Assembly (NCBI GenBank): GCA_045632125.1
Contig: JAZQWC010000008.1
Coordinates: 36,052-100,051, forward strand
DNA: 64,000 nt
Reading direction: 5' to 3'
Source: CALWPV01 sp045632125
Lineage (GTDB): Bacteria; Bacillota; Clostridia; Lachnospirales; Bianqueaceae
This document shows positions 1-7,820 of the stretch, in pieces. A program made the position numbers and the translations under genes. Within the stretch, counting starts at the first letter, position 1, and the number at the start of each line of letters is the position of its first letter. Below the pieces are notes generated by a model. That model did not search any database. It had not been told where the DNA came from and saw only the letters and a list, made by a program, of their open reading frames with translations.

Positions 1-887
1 TGGATGGCGCCATCCTCAGCCTTTTCGGTCATTTCGGCGCGGATCTCGTTTTCGATGGAAGAAGCGATCAGACGCTTATAGGCATCCTGAATAGTAGCCT
101 GCAAAAACTCACGGCGTAGATCCGAAAGTACGATTTTATTTTCCAGATATTTTAAGATCTCATCCACGGGAGCTTCCATGGTAACCGCCAGCATTTTTTC
201 GGCTTCGCCGCGGTTCAGGGCCAGCACCTGATGGCCAGCAACCTTTACAATGGCTTCGGAGTAGTCATAGTACATTTCGTATACGCTGGTTTCCTCAGGA
301 TTTTTAGCCTTGGATGCCAGGCGACCCTTCTGCTGGGTCAGCTGGCGGATGCGGCGGCGATAGTCGGCATCGTCGGCGATGATTTCGGCGATGATGTCGG
401 AGGCGCCGGCCAAGGCAGCAGCGGTGTCGGGAACTTCCTTAGCCTCGTCCACGTAGGGAACGGCCAGGTCAGCCAGCTCGCCGGTCTGAGTCTGCTCGAA
501 GATCAGGGTAGCCAAAGGCTCCAAGCCGCGCTCTTTTGCAATGATGGCGCGGGTACGGCGTTTGGGGCGGAAGGGGCGATACAGATCCTCCACCTCCACC
601 ATGGTTTTAGCATTTTGGATCTGGGCCAGCAGCTCGGGGGTCATCTTTTCCTGCTCGGTAATAGAGCCGATGACCTGTTCCTTTTTGGCCTCCAAATTGC
701 GCAGATAGGTAAGGCGCTCGCTGAAATTACGCAGAATTTCGTCGCTGAGGGTGCCGTGTTGCTCTTTACGATAACGAGCGATGAAGGGGATGGTGTTGCC
801 CTCATCGATCAGCTGGATCACGTTAGTAACCTGCCACTCCTGCAGGGAAAGCTCCTGCTGCAGTTGGCGGTTGATCAAATCTGACAT
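1..887 (-). CDS. tex: Tex family RNA-binding transcription accessory protein (5' part)
   Basis: The minus-strand frame starts with ATG at 887-885, has GGAGGTAC just upstream (plus-strand 891-898), and stays open to the window edge, so about 295 N-terminal residues are present and the C-terminus lies outside. The translation begins MSDLINRQLQQELSLQEWQV and contains GNTIPFIARYRKE and DLYRPFRPKRRTRAIIAKE, which are hallmark stretches of the Tex N-terminal helical region. Full Tex proteins are about 700-780 residues, with YqgF-like, HhH and S1 domains; those would be off-window. Tex is a conserved nucleic-acid-binding factor linked to transcription. The gene has its own sigma-A promoter at 959-987. 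Confidence 0.93.
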   Translation of the reverse strand, partial: MSDLINRQLQQELSLQEWQVTNVIQLIDEGNTIPFIARYRKEQHGTLSDEILRNFSERLTYLRNLEAKKEQVIGSITEQEKMTPELLAQIQNAKTMVEVEDLYRPFRPKRRTRAIIAKERGLEPLATLIFEQTQTGELADLAVPYVDEAKEVPDTAAALAGASDIIAEIIADDADYRRRIRQLTQQKGRLASKAKNPEETSVYEMYYDYSEAIVKVAGHQVLALNRGEAEKMLAVTMEAPVDEILKYLENKIVLSDLRREFLQATIQDAYKRLIASSIENEIRAEMTEKAEDGAI

Positions 888-1231
888 AGTGTACCTCCAA
901 ATGAAATATATGCAAATTGCGCCGTGGGCGCAAAAATGACGTAATAGCTTGCCTTGATATTATAGACAATATGGGGCCAAAAGTCAAACTGGAGATGAAG
1001 GTAGATGGATATCGAAAATATACTAATATTGTATCATTTTTGATAATGAAAAGGGCTGCAAAAGTTATATATAACTATTAGAACATTTTTATAGGACGTT
1101 TTGCGGCTCCCATTCTGAGAAATGAGCTTAACGTACATCGAAACGTTTTTTGCACGAAAATGCTGATGATTTAATTATTTGATATATATCAGTAATATGA
1201 TAAATTTCCATAGTTGGCATTTTCCAGATTT
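888..1231. other. 344-bp intergenic region between tex and the ArsR-type gene
   Basis: Apart from the tex promoter at its left end this AT-rich stretch holds no credible ORF or RNA gene. A short palindrome, GTTATATATAAC, lies near 1064-1075. I see no clear T-tailed terminator for the minus-strand gene that ends at 1232. Confidence 0.5.
959..987 (-). promoter_or_regulatory. sigma-A promoter of tex
   Basis: On the minus strand TTGACT (plus 982-987) and TATAAT (plus 959-964) are separated by exactly 17 bp, about 70 bp upstream of the tex start codon. Confidence 0.8.
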
Positions 1232-2260
1232 TCATTCAGCAAGTCCTCCTTTTAGTATATTGAGTAATTCTGTTACCGGTGTAAATATCATACGATTAAG
1301 GGAATAGTGAAAGCCATTTTTATTTTTAGTGGAGGTAATAATACCTGCTTTTTTTAGAACACGAAGATGATGACTTAAAGAGGAGGGTGCAATTTCCAGA
1401 CGGGACAAAATATCAGCAGTATTTTGCGAACCATTTTCGTGAAGAATCTTGACAATTTTTAGTCGATGAGGATCACCTAGTGCGGCAAAGATTTTTTCGA
1501 TATTGTTAGAAGAGGGGGGAGTAGTTATAGAGTTAATAGTGTCTGAAAAATTTATACCGGTAATAATCCAATTCTGAGTTGGGGCAATGTTGTAGGCTAG
1601 AAATCGATACATTACATGACAGATTGAATAGCTAAAGGAACAAGTATGCACATTCTTTAGTTCGGGATGATCATAATTGATTAATGAGATTAAGGAATTT
1701 TCATCTATCGTCTTTGTGGAAGATTCAGTATAGTAACATTGATGAATTCGTTGATAGTATTGCTTGATAAAGGACGTGAGTTGTGTTAGGTATGGTTCTG
1801 GATGAATATAAAATCCAAGTAGATATACTTTCATCTTATCGGGTAGTATTGAAGATGTACGAATTAAATTTTCACCTTCGCTAAGACTGGACGGGTAATG
1901 ATTAAAATAAAAACAAAAAAGCTTATTCTTCATGAAAGTAGTATCGGAAAGAAGTCGAGTGAATGAACTGAGAGTGAGGGTATTAAATTTTTCGTCAAGC
2001 AGTGTTAAGAGTAGTTCGGATAAAAAATTGTGAGCAACGCTATTATTCTTATAAAAGAATAATAGAAGTTCCTTTGGCAGTAAAGGCATTTTTTTTATAA
2101 CAGTTTTTAGGTGTTGAATTTCCTTTTTATCTTCTTCAGAAGGAGAGATTGGAGCGATACAAGAGCGCATTATAGAAAAATCATTTAATCCTATAGAAAT
2201 GAGTTTGATGGAATCTACCAATAAACCGGGATCCTTATAAAAGGTAAAAGAGTAAGACAT
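1232..2260 (-). CDS. ArsR-type winged-helix regulator with long N-terminal domain
   Basis: A 342-residue protein. The last ~90 residues match an ArsR winged helix: IFAALGDPHRLKIVKILHEN begins it, followed by a recognition helix in APSSLSHHLRVLKKAGII and a wing in TSTKNKNGFHYSL. The first ~240 residues are an unrecognised domain. Canonical ArsR metal-sensor cysteines such as ELCVCDL are absent, so metal sensing is not supported. The start is chosen by GCGGAGGACTT immediately upstream. The gene is AT-rich and diverges from the small-ORF/secreted-protein operon at 2410-4809, which it may regulate; that link is inference. Alternative: an orphan regulator acting elsewhere. Confidence 0.82.
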   Translation of the reverse strand: MSYSFTFYKDPGLLVDSIKLISIGLNDFSIMRSCIAPISPSEEDKKEIQHLKTVIKKMPLLPKELLLFFYKNNSVAHNFLSELLLTLLDEKFNTLTLSSFTRLLSDTTFMKNKLFCFYFNHYPSSLSEGENLIRTSSILPDKMKVYLLGFYIHPEPYLTQLTSFIKQYYQRIHQCYYTESSTKTIDENSLISLINYDHPELKNVHTCSFSYSICHVMYRFLAYNIAPTQNWIITGINFSDTINSITTPPSSNNIEKIFAALGDPHRLKIVKILHENGSQNTADILSRLEIAPSSLSHHLRVLKKAGIITSTKNKNGFHYSLNRMIFTPVTELLNILKGGLAE

Positions 2261-2314
2261 AAGTCCTCCGCTAGACAGTGTATTCTTGTGTGAAATATAA
2301 CTTATGATAACTAA

Positions 2315-2343
2315 ATTATATCTACTATTTTACCTTTTTGCAA
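2315..2343 (-). promoter_or_regulatory. sigma-A promoter of the ArsR-type gene
   Basis: On the minus strand TTGCAA (plus 2338-2343) and TATAAT (plus 2315-2320) are spaced by 17 bp, 55 bp upstream of the start codon at 2260. It diverges from the plus-strand promoter at 2410-2438. Confidence 0.75.
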
Positions 2344-2409
2344 TAAAGTAGTATGAAAATTATGAAATGAAAAAAGACGAAACGAAAAAAGTTACTTGTG
2401 CACGAGCGG

Positions 2410-2438
2410 TTGACGGATGGCGGTAAGGGAAGTATAAT
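2410..2438 (+). promoter_or_regulatory. sigma-A promoter of the small-ORF/secreted-protein operon
   Basis: TTGACG (2410-2415) and TATAAT (2433-2438) with a 17-bp spacer. Transcription would start near 2445 and give a long leader carrying the 24-codon ORF at 2555 before the secreted protein at 2715. Confidence 0.78.
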
Positions 2439-2554
2439 GAAGATACAAAATTGAATGAACTTAGTTAAAATGTTCATCAATATAGTTTCTTAAAGAGATA
2501 AAACATAAATGATTGGATGAAGAGTTTTCATCAGTAAGAAAGGAAGTGAGTCCA

Positions 2555-2629
2555 ATGGGTAAAGAGGAAAGTGTCGATGTTACAGAGTCTTATATATATG
2601 TTAGGACTCACGGATCTGTTATAACCTAA
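2555..2629 (+). CDS. 24-residue small ORF with good ribosome binding site
   Basis: ATG at 2555 is preceded by AGGAAGTGAG at an 5-10 nt distance and follows a strong promoter. The product starts MGKEESVDVTESYIY and ends RTHGSVIT before TAA. It has no signal sequence and matches nothing I recognise. It could be a real micropeptide, a leader peptide for the secreted protein at 2715, or a chance ORF. The rest of 2261-2714 shows only the two divergent promoters and a weak AGATTCA/TGAATCT inverted repeat at about 2630-2670. Confidence 0.4.
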   Translation: MGKEESVDVTESYIYVRTHGSVIT

Positions 2630-2714
2630 TAGATTCACAGGTTGAAGTAGAGGGTAATATACAATGAATCTGTTTCGACTATAGATACGTAATAATACGT
2701 AGTGAGGTTTAATT

Positions 2715-3110
2715 ATGCGAAAGAAGAAAATGATAGCTTGTATGATGTTATCTATATTGCTAGTAAATATCATGCAGATGACAGTTTGGGCAGATGATGT
2801 AGATTCATATTCTGTCGAGGTAAATGGTGTAACATATGAGTGTATCTTATATGGAGCAGGAGGTTATGCACAGGCAAATACGTATGCTAGTTCAGGTCCT
2901 GTTGGTTCAATCGCTATGTGGGGAGTGATGGTTTCGCAGCTTCATTCCGTTCCCTATAATTTTTCGACAGCTGATTGTGTTCAGTCAAGTGACTATACTG
3001 GACATTATAGGATTCATCTATGTGCAAGTTGCGATGACTATATTGTTCAGAATGCAAATTCGACGCACTATTTTGCTAATCGTAGTGCAAGATTGTCTGT
3101 GAATGTGTGA
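2715..3110 (+). CDS. small secreted protein of unknown function
   Basis: A 131-residue protein with a classical signal peptide: MRKKKMIACMMLSILLVNIM, then a cleavage-like VWA/DD site near residue 26. The mature part is about 105 residues, contains four cysteines (one in YECILYG, one in TADCVQ, two in LCASCDD), and is rich in Ser, Tyr and Asn. GTGAGG sits 7 nt before the ATG. I do not recognise the family. It sits between a small ORF and a membrane-anchored solute-binding protein in one AT-rich block. A secreted peptide precursor, bacteriocin-like protein or binding-protein partner are all possible, and none is supported by homology here. Confidence 0.7.
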   Translation: MRKKKMIACMMLSILLVNIMQMTVWADDVDSYSVEVNGVTYECILYGAGGYAQANTYASSGPVGSIAMWGVMVSQLHSVPYNFSTADCVQSSDYTGHYRIHLCASCDDYIVQNANSTHYFANRSARLSVNV

Positions 3111-3119
3111 AAAATATTT

Positions 3120-3162
3120 GTAGCAAATGGTCAACTATATAGTATAGTTGACCATTTGCTAC
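3120..3162. other. perfect 20-bp-arm hairpin between two genes
   Basis: GTAGCAAATGGTCAACTATA pairs perfectly with its reverse complement across a 3-nt loop. It lies 10 nt after the secreted-protein stop and ends 28 nt before the likely GTG start of the next gene. There is no U-tract after it on the plus strand, so it looks more like an mRNA-stabilising or processing hairpin, or a protein-binding palindrome, than an intrinsic terminator. Confidence 0.75.
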
Positions 3163-3204
3163 AATAGAGAGAGCAATAGGAAAGTAAATGTGGAGAAGAT
3201 GAAA

Positions 3205-4809
3205 ATGAAAAGGAAAACTATGGCAATCAGTATTGTTTTTTTCGTAAGCTTTGTAATTTGCATCACATTGCGCTGGTCACAAGTAACAGAGTTTTGGCAC
3301 AAGTTGCAAAGAGATACAGTTGAAGAAAATGAATCTGTGATTCAGTTAAAAGTGTATCTAGTATCTCCACAGTCTCACGGAGATAACATATATCGTTATA
3401 CCGATTATGCTTTGGGTGAGTTTATGAGCATTCAAACTGCGTATGGAGAAGAAGGATACATTTACAAAACTATGTTGGAAGAGTATCAAAGAGAAAATGA
3501 GGTGGAACTTGATATTGAATATTTTGATTATTCGGATGATTTAGATGCGCAGTTGGTTCGAGATTTGAAAAACGGGACTTTACCAGATTTGATCATTGAA
3601 AATTCAATTAATTACAATGATGCATATGCACTATTGGATGCAGATATTTTGTTGGATCTATCTTCCTATGTGGAAGAGGATGGATTGTATGATAATGATG
3701 AGTATTATAACGAAGTCTTGAGGGCCGGACAGTATCAAGGTCAGCAAATGATCCTCCCTCTTAGTTTTAATATGAGTACCATTATGAGTTCCAAAGAATC
3801 TTTGAGTCGATATAATATTGACCTTTCTGAAGCGGATTTGCAGGAGATGTTGGTACAGTTTGCTGGGCAAGCAAATCGAATGCAGCAAGGTGATGCGGCA
3901 CAGGAACTTTTGGCACAGTTCGTTTCGCCATCAGGAGACTTTCCTGTTTTTATGTTACTGGCTGCCGGTGGTGGTGCTTTGGTGGACTATGAGGAAAAAA
4001 CGGTCGAGTTGGATCAGGAGTTTTACAAATATGTGGCCGAGTTTTATAAGCAATTTGCCAGACAAGAGATGGGGAGCTTAGAGGCCGTAATTGAACAGGG
4101 TACACAGTTAGGCTTGGCGGGAAGTGTTCATGATCAAAGAATGGGTGTAGCAATGCGTTTCCAAGATCTGTATAGAACTACGGCTGCTTTTATTGAGGGT
4201 GGTAGTTGCGGTAACACTTTCATTCATTCGTTTGCAGCACAGGCGAATTATTATGAGTCTGCATATACGGATGTGGGCGAAGAATTCTGTTTGTATGGTA
4301 TTCCTACCTATAATAACGGAAATGAATATACACCTATGATTACCAGTTACGGCGCTGTTATGGTCGATACGAAGCATCCCAAAGAAGCGTATGATTTTTT
4401 GAAATACATGATGGATCAGCCTTATTTCATGCATTTTGATTTGTCGGTGAATCGATCGGCAACTGAGCAAATGCTGAATGAGCTTTGCAATACGACGTAT
4501 GAAATCATTCAAATGCGAGGATATTTTGATATTCCGGACTTGGAACTGGCAACCGATTATGAAATGAAGCCGATGTCGGAAGAAACAGAGGAAATGATTG
4601 TATATTTGTTGGATCACATGGGGGAAGCAACATTAAATAACTGTCCGGTATTTTGGAAAGTCCAAGAAAACATGCTTATGTATGTGATAGGTGAGTGCAG
4701 TTTAGAAGAAAGCTATCAAGCTTGTTTAGTAGATTTGCACGAGTACTTAAATACATTTTCGTTTGAGGGTCAAATGGCGGATGGTTTTGGATTTGATTAT
4801 TCGGAATGA
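3205..4809 (+). CDS. membrane-anchored extracellular solute-binding-like protein
   Basis: About 534 residues. An N-terminal hydrophobic anchor (AISIVFFVSFVICITL) lacks a good lipobox. The rest has the layout of family 1 ABC sugar-binding proteins: a periplasmic-binding-like region with DLKNGTLPDLIIENSINYND, LPLSFNMSTIMSSKESLSRY, and the C-terminal HPKEAYDFLKYMMDQPYF typical of these folds. GGAG lies 9 nt before ATG 3205. A GTG at 3190 with AGGAAA, or ATG 3199, are alternatives; the in-frame ATG at 3148 sits inside the hairpin and is unlikely. No permease or ATPase gene is adjacent, so it is an orphan binding protein, perhaps a sensor or partner of the secreted protein upstream. Confidence 0.75.
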   Translation: MKRKTMAISIVFFVSFVICITLRWSQVTEFWHKLQRDTVEENESVIQLKVYLVSPQSHGDNIYRYTDYALGEFMSIQTAYGEEGYIYKTMLEEYQRENEVELDIEYFDYSDDLDAQLVRDLKNGTLPDLIIENSINYNDAYALLDADILLDLSSYVEEDGLYDNDEYYNEVLRAGQYQGQQMILPLSFNMSTIMSSKESLSRYNIDLSEADLQEMLVQFAGQANRMQQGDAAQELLAQFVSPSGDFPVFMLLAAGGGALVDYEEKTVELDQEFYKYVAEFYKQFARQEMGSLEAVIEQGTQLGLAGSVHDQRMGVAMRFQDLYRTTAAFIEGGSCGNTFIHSFAAQANYYESAYTDVGEEFCLYGIPTYNNGNEYTPMITSYGAVMVDTKHPKEAYDFLKYMMDQPYFMHFDLSVNRSATEQMLNELCNTTYEIIQMRGYFDIPDLELATDYEMKPMSEETEEMIVYLLDHMGEATLNNCPVFWKVQENMLMYVIGECSLEESYQACLVDLHEYLNTFSFEGQMADGFGFDYSE

Positions 4810-4832
4810 ATTAAAATCAGGAGGTAAATCAA

Positions 4833-5276
4833 ATGTTTAATTTAGTAGATGGCGGTTTTCTTATTTTTATGGCAGCTCTTGCAGTTACAGCAGGTTTGGT
4901 TTTCTTGATTAAAATAGGACTAACGAAATTACTGCATCCGGTTCGCAAGGCAAAGGTTCAGGTGGCTGGAGTGGAGCGACAGGATCTGAGCGTGAATGCG
5001 GATGCGCGAAAATTAACATCGATGCCCACAAGTGGAAAAGATGTAACTCCGGTCATGAGTAATGGTGGTATGACAAGTGCCAATTTGGCCCATGCCATGG
5101 TGGATAATGTGTTTTACACGTTTTATCAGTTGGAGAAGAACAATCAGAAACTCAAGCTGAAAATCCCGGCAAATATTGGAACCAACATGGCGAAGCCGGG
5201 CGATATTGGGTATGTGACCTATCAGGATGGCGTGATCCTGAGTTTTGAAAGAATTGGAAATGTGAATGACAATTGA
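4833..5276 (+). CDS. DUF2500-like membrane protein
   Basis: 147 residues with one N-terminal transmembrane helix (about 7-28, FLIFMAALAVTAGLVFLIKI) and a soluble C-terminal part. The ending IPANIGTNMAKPGDIGYVTY followed by QDGVILSFERI resembles the C-terminal pattern of DUF2500 proteins (a GDxGxL-type turn followed by F-E-R). AGGAGG precedes the ATG by 9 nt and the gene follows the solute-binding gene by 23 bp, so the two are probably co-transcribed. A perfect terminator follows. Function is unknown. Confidence 0.65.
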   Translation: MFNLVDGGFLIFMAALAVTAGLVFLIKIGLTKLLHPVRKAKVQVAGVERQDLSVNADARKLTSMPTSGKDVTPVMSNGGMTSANLAHAMVDNVFYTFYQLEKNNQKLKLKIPANIGTNMAKPGDIGYVTYQDGVILSFERIGNVNDN

Positions 5277-5290
5277 GAATGGCAAATTTA

Positions 5291-5325
5291 AACAGGTTAT
5301 ATTTCAAAGTATAACCTGTTTTTTT
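5291..5325 (+). terminator. rho-independent terminator
   Basis: AACAGGTTATA pairs with TATAACCTGTT over an 8-nt loop and is followed by a run of seven T. It ends the AT-rich 2.4-5.3 kb transcript. Confidence 0.88.
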
Positions 5326-5336
5326 GTCGAATTCTG

Positions 5337-5365
5337 TTGAACATACAGGATAGATATGGTAAAGT
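5337..5365 (+). promoter_or_regulatory. probable promoter of the P-loop kinase gene
   Basis: TTGAAC (5337-5342), 17-bp spacer, TAAAGT (5360-5365) with an extended TGG just before the -10. It lies between the terminator and the gene starting at 5399. Confidence 0.5.
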
Positions 5366-5398
5366 GAAAGGTAACAAAGTTTAAAGGAAAATATTGAA

Positions 5399-5971
5399 AT
5401 GACAAAACTACCAGAGCTGATCGTGCTGTGCGGCCTGCCCGGCGCAGGCAAATCGACCTATGCCGGACAATATGTACTGGACCATCCGGAAACGAAGGTC
5501 CTATCTTCCGATGGAATTCGCAAGGAATTATATGGAGATGAGTCAATTCAGGGAAATCCGGCGGATGTGTTTGATCTGATGAAGAAACGGGCGGCAGAGT
5601 ATTTGAATGAGGGAATCGATGTGATTTACGATGCCACCGGTATGATGCGGATGCACCGAGGTGAGATCGTGTCCTTTGTGCCGGAGAGTATACCGAAGCG
5701 CTGTGTCATTATATGGGCGAGTCTGGAAGAGTGCATTGAGCGTGATAGCAATAGAAAGCGCACAGTCAGTAGAGAAATCATTGAAATGCTGGCTAAGACT
5801 TTTGAGCCTCCATGCTGTGATGAAGGATTTAAGGAAATCAGCATCATTATGCCGGAGGATTTTGATAAAGATCAGTATGAAGAAGAGTATCAAAAGGGCG
5901 TGAAAGCTTGGCGGGATCGCCCAAGAGGTCAAAATGTGATCAGCTGGATGGAGTATGGTTTGAAGAAATGA
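5399..5971 (+). CDS. AAA/P-loop kinase-like ATPase (polynucleotide kinase or zeta-like fold)
   Basis: 190 residues. A Walker A motif GLPGAGKST (residues about 12-20) follows a hydrophobic strand. SSDGIRKELYGD resembles the substrate-binding aspartate region of small-molecule kinases, and DVIYDATGMMRMHRG the second strand. This fits the AAA_33 group that includes T4 polynucleotide-kinase-like and gluconate-kinase-like enzymes. The substrate cannot be assigned. No antitoxin partner is adjacent, so a toxin role is not supported. AAAGGA lies upstream of the ATG. Probably monocistronic. Confidence 0.8.
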   Translation: MTKLPELIVLCGLPGAGKSTYAGQYVLDHPETKVLSSDGIRKELYGDESIQGNPADVFDLMKKRAAEYLNEGIDVIYDATGMMRMHRGEIVSFVPESIPKRCVIIWASLEECIERDSNRKRTVSREIIEMLAKTFEPPCCDEGFKEISIIMPEDFDKDQYEEEYQKGVKAWRDRPRGQNVISWMEYGLKK

Positions 5972-6097
5972 GGTCTTCCCTTTTTTGAAAACTTATGGTA
6001 TACTAAACGATGATTTAAGTCTTGCAGGATGATCTGCAAGAGCATATACAAGATGATGTTGCCGCCTGCGGCGGCTATAAAATAAGGAGGATGCAAG

Positions 6098-6349
6098 ATG
6101 TATACATATCAGACTAAAGGCGTTTGTTCTCGTCAGATCAGCTTTGAGCTGAAGGACGGCAAGGTTTATAACTGTTCTTTCGTTGGCGGCTGCAATGGTA
6201 ACTTGAAGGGTATCTGCAAGCTGATCGAAGGCATGGATGCTAAAGAAGTAATTGCTCGCGTTAAGGGTAATACCTGCGGCCCCAAGAACACTTCCTGCCC
6301 CGACCAGTTGGCGCTGGCATTGGAAGCTGCTCTGGCTCAGGAAGCATAA
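6098..6349 (+). CDS. TSCPD-domain protein (RNR-related, TIGR03905 type)
   Basis: 83 residues, full length for the family. It has the signature TSCPDQLALALEAAL near the C-terminus and conserved cysteines in GVCSRQISFEL, FVGGCNGNLKGICKLIEGM and GNTCGPKNTSCPD. The family resembles a domain attached to B12-dependent ribonucleotide reductase; its role as a free small protein is not settled. ATAAGGAGGATGCAAG places a strong Shine-Dalgarno before the ATG. A GC-rich hairpin (GCCGCCTGCGGCGGC) lies in the leader near 6060-6075. Confidence 0.88.
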   Translation: MYTYQTKGVCSRQISFELKDGKVYNCSFVGGCNGNLKGICKLIEGMDAKEVIARVKGNTCGPKNTSCPDQLALALEAALAQEA

Positions 6350-6370
6350 TTGAATATTAAAAATGACTCA

Positions 6371-6407
6371 GCACGCTGCATGCATTTGCGGCGTGCGCAT
6401 TTTTTTA
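6371..6407 (+). terminator. rho-independent terminator
   Basis: GCACGCTGC pairs with GCGGCGTGC (one G-U pair) and runs into a T-tract, closing the TSCPD gene. Confidence 0.85.
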
Positions 6408-6436
6408 GAATGAAATCATGATAAAGAGGATTAAAG

Positions 6437-7798
6437 ATGGGCGCAAAAGCTAAAAATATGAATCTGACAGAGGGAACTATTTGGAAGCAGATTGTATTGT
6501 TCGCCTTCCCTTTGATGTGTAGTAATCTGTTTCAACAGTTGTATAATACGGCAGACTCTATGGTGGTGGGTCGCTTTGTGGGCAGTACGGCGCTGGCGGC
6601 GGTGGGTTCCACCGGTTCGGTGACGGGACTGCTGGTTGCTTTTTCTATTGGCATGGGCACCGGCTCCGGTGTGGTGATCTCGCAATATTATGGTGCTAAA
6701 GATCACGAGAATCTGCATAAGGCAGTGCATACCGCGATGGCACTGGCCATTGCCCTAGGTATTGGACTAGGCATTTTGGGTGTCATTTTATCGCCTACCT
6801 TGCTGCGCTGGATGGGAACGCCCGAGGATGTTATGGATCAGGCAGTGCTGTATCTGCGGATCAATTTCTCCGGCCTGGTTTCCATGATCGTGTATAATTT
6901 GGGTGCCGGCATATTGAGGGCGGTGGGCGATTCTAAGCGGCCGCTGTACTATTTGGTGATCGCCGGTGTGACCAATGTAATTTTGAATGTGATTTTTGTA
7001 GTCTTTTTCCATATGGGCGTGGCCGGTGTTTCGGTGGCTACGATTTGTTCCCAAGTGTTGTCTTCGTTTTTGGTACTGCGTAACTTGACAAAAGCGGCCG
7101 GTCCGTACAGGTTGAATTTCAAAGACGTTCGGTTCCATAAAGAAATCTTCTTTAAAATTGCGAAGATCGGTTTTCCGGCCAGTATTCAGTCTATGGTGAT
7201 CTCACTTTCCAATATTGTGATTCAATCTAAGGTTAATGCCTTTGGATCTGCAGCTATGGCCGGTCATTCTGCAGCTAGTCGTGTGGATGCTATGGTGTAT
7301 ATGCCCATGGGTGCGATTGCGCTAGCCACCACTACTTTCGCAGCACAGAATCTGGGAGCGCGTAAATTGGATCGTGTTCGAAAAGGTGCACGTACAGCTG
7401 TGATGTTGGCGATTGGTGTTACCATCGTGCTCGGTGGTTTGGCGTCGTTGGCAGCGGAACCGATCATCAAAATGTTTGCGGATGAAAAAGACGTAATTGA
7501 TTATGGTATGATGTCATTGCAGATTCGCTGCAGTACCTACTTCCTATTTGCGATGACCGATGTATTGGGCGGTGTGATCCGCGGAAGCGGTAATGCGGTG
7601 GTGCCCATGTGCATCTCCCTTACAAATATGTGCGTGGTTCGTATCATTTGGCTGATGATCGCCACAAATATTTGGAACGATTTTAGTATTGTTGTGATTA
7701 CCTATCCCATGACTTGGGCGCTGGCTTCCTTATGTTACCTGTTGTACTATTGGAAAGGTGGTTGGATGGAAAAATGGGAACAGGAGCACAGCTCATAA
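6437..7798 (+). CDS. MATE family efflux transporter
   Basis: 453 residues, typical MATE length with 12 predicted transmembrane helices. The N-terminus WKQIVLFAFPLMCSNLFQQL followed by YNTADSMVVGRFVGSTALAA is a diagnostic MATE opening, repeated in the second half (IGFPASIQSMVISLSNIVIQ). MATE proteins export cationic drugs or metabolites using Na+ or H+ gradients; the substrate is not deducible. AAAGAGGATTAAAG precedes the ATG. It lies 22 bp upstream of a GH20 gene, suggesting co-transcription. I could not find a convincing separate promoter after the 6371 terminator. Confidence 0.93.
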   Translation: MGAKAKNMNLTEGTIWKQIVLFAFPLMCSNLFQQLYNTADSMVVGRFVGSTALAAVGSTGSVTGLLVAFSIGMGTGSGVVISQYYGAKDHENLHKAVHTAMALAIALGIGLGILGVILSPTLLRWMGTPEDVMDQAVLYLRINFSGLVSMIVYNLGAGILRAVGDSKRPLYYLVIAGVTNVILNVIFVVFFHMGVAGVSVATICSQVLSSFLVLRNLTKAAGPYRLNFKDVRFHKEIFFKIAKIGFPASIQSMVISLSNIVIQSKVNAFGSAAMAGHSAASRVDAMVYMPMGAIALATTTFAAQNLGARKLDRVRKGARTAVMLAIGVTIVLGGLASLAAEPIIKMFADEKDVIDYGMMSLQIRCSTYFLFAMTDVLGGVIRGSGNAVVPMCISLTNMCVVRIIWLMIATNIWNDFSIVVITYPMTWALASLCYLLYYWKGGWMEKWEQEHSS

Positions 7799-7820
7799 TA
7801 GATACGAAAGGAAGTAACAA

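Noticed and set aside
231..884. 217-codon plus-strand frame at the left edge
   Set aside because: The minus strand encodes an unmistakable Tex N-terminus with promoter and ribosome binding site.
1232..2260. Metal-sensing ArsR/SmtB repressor
   Set aside because: The winged helix fits ArsR, but no Cys or His metal site in the expected helices is visible.
5399..5971. Zeta-type toxin of a toxin-antitoxin pair
   Set aside because: P-loop kinase features fit, but no antitoxin gene is adjacent and the gene appears monocistronic.
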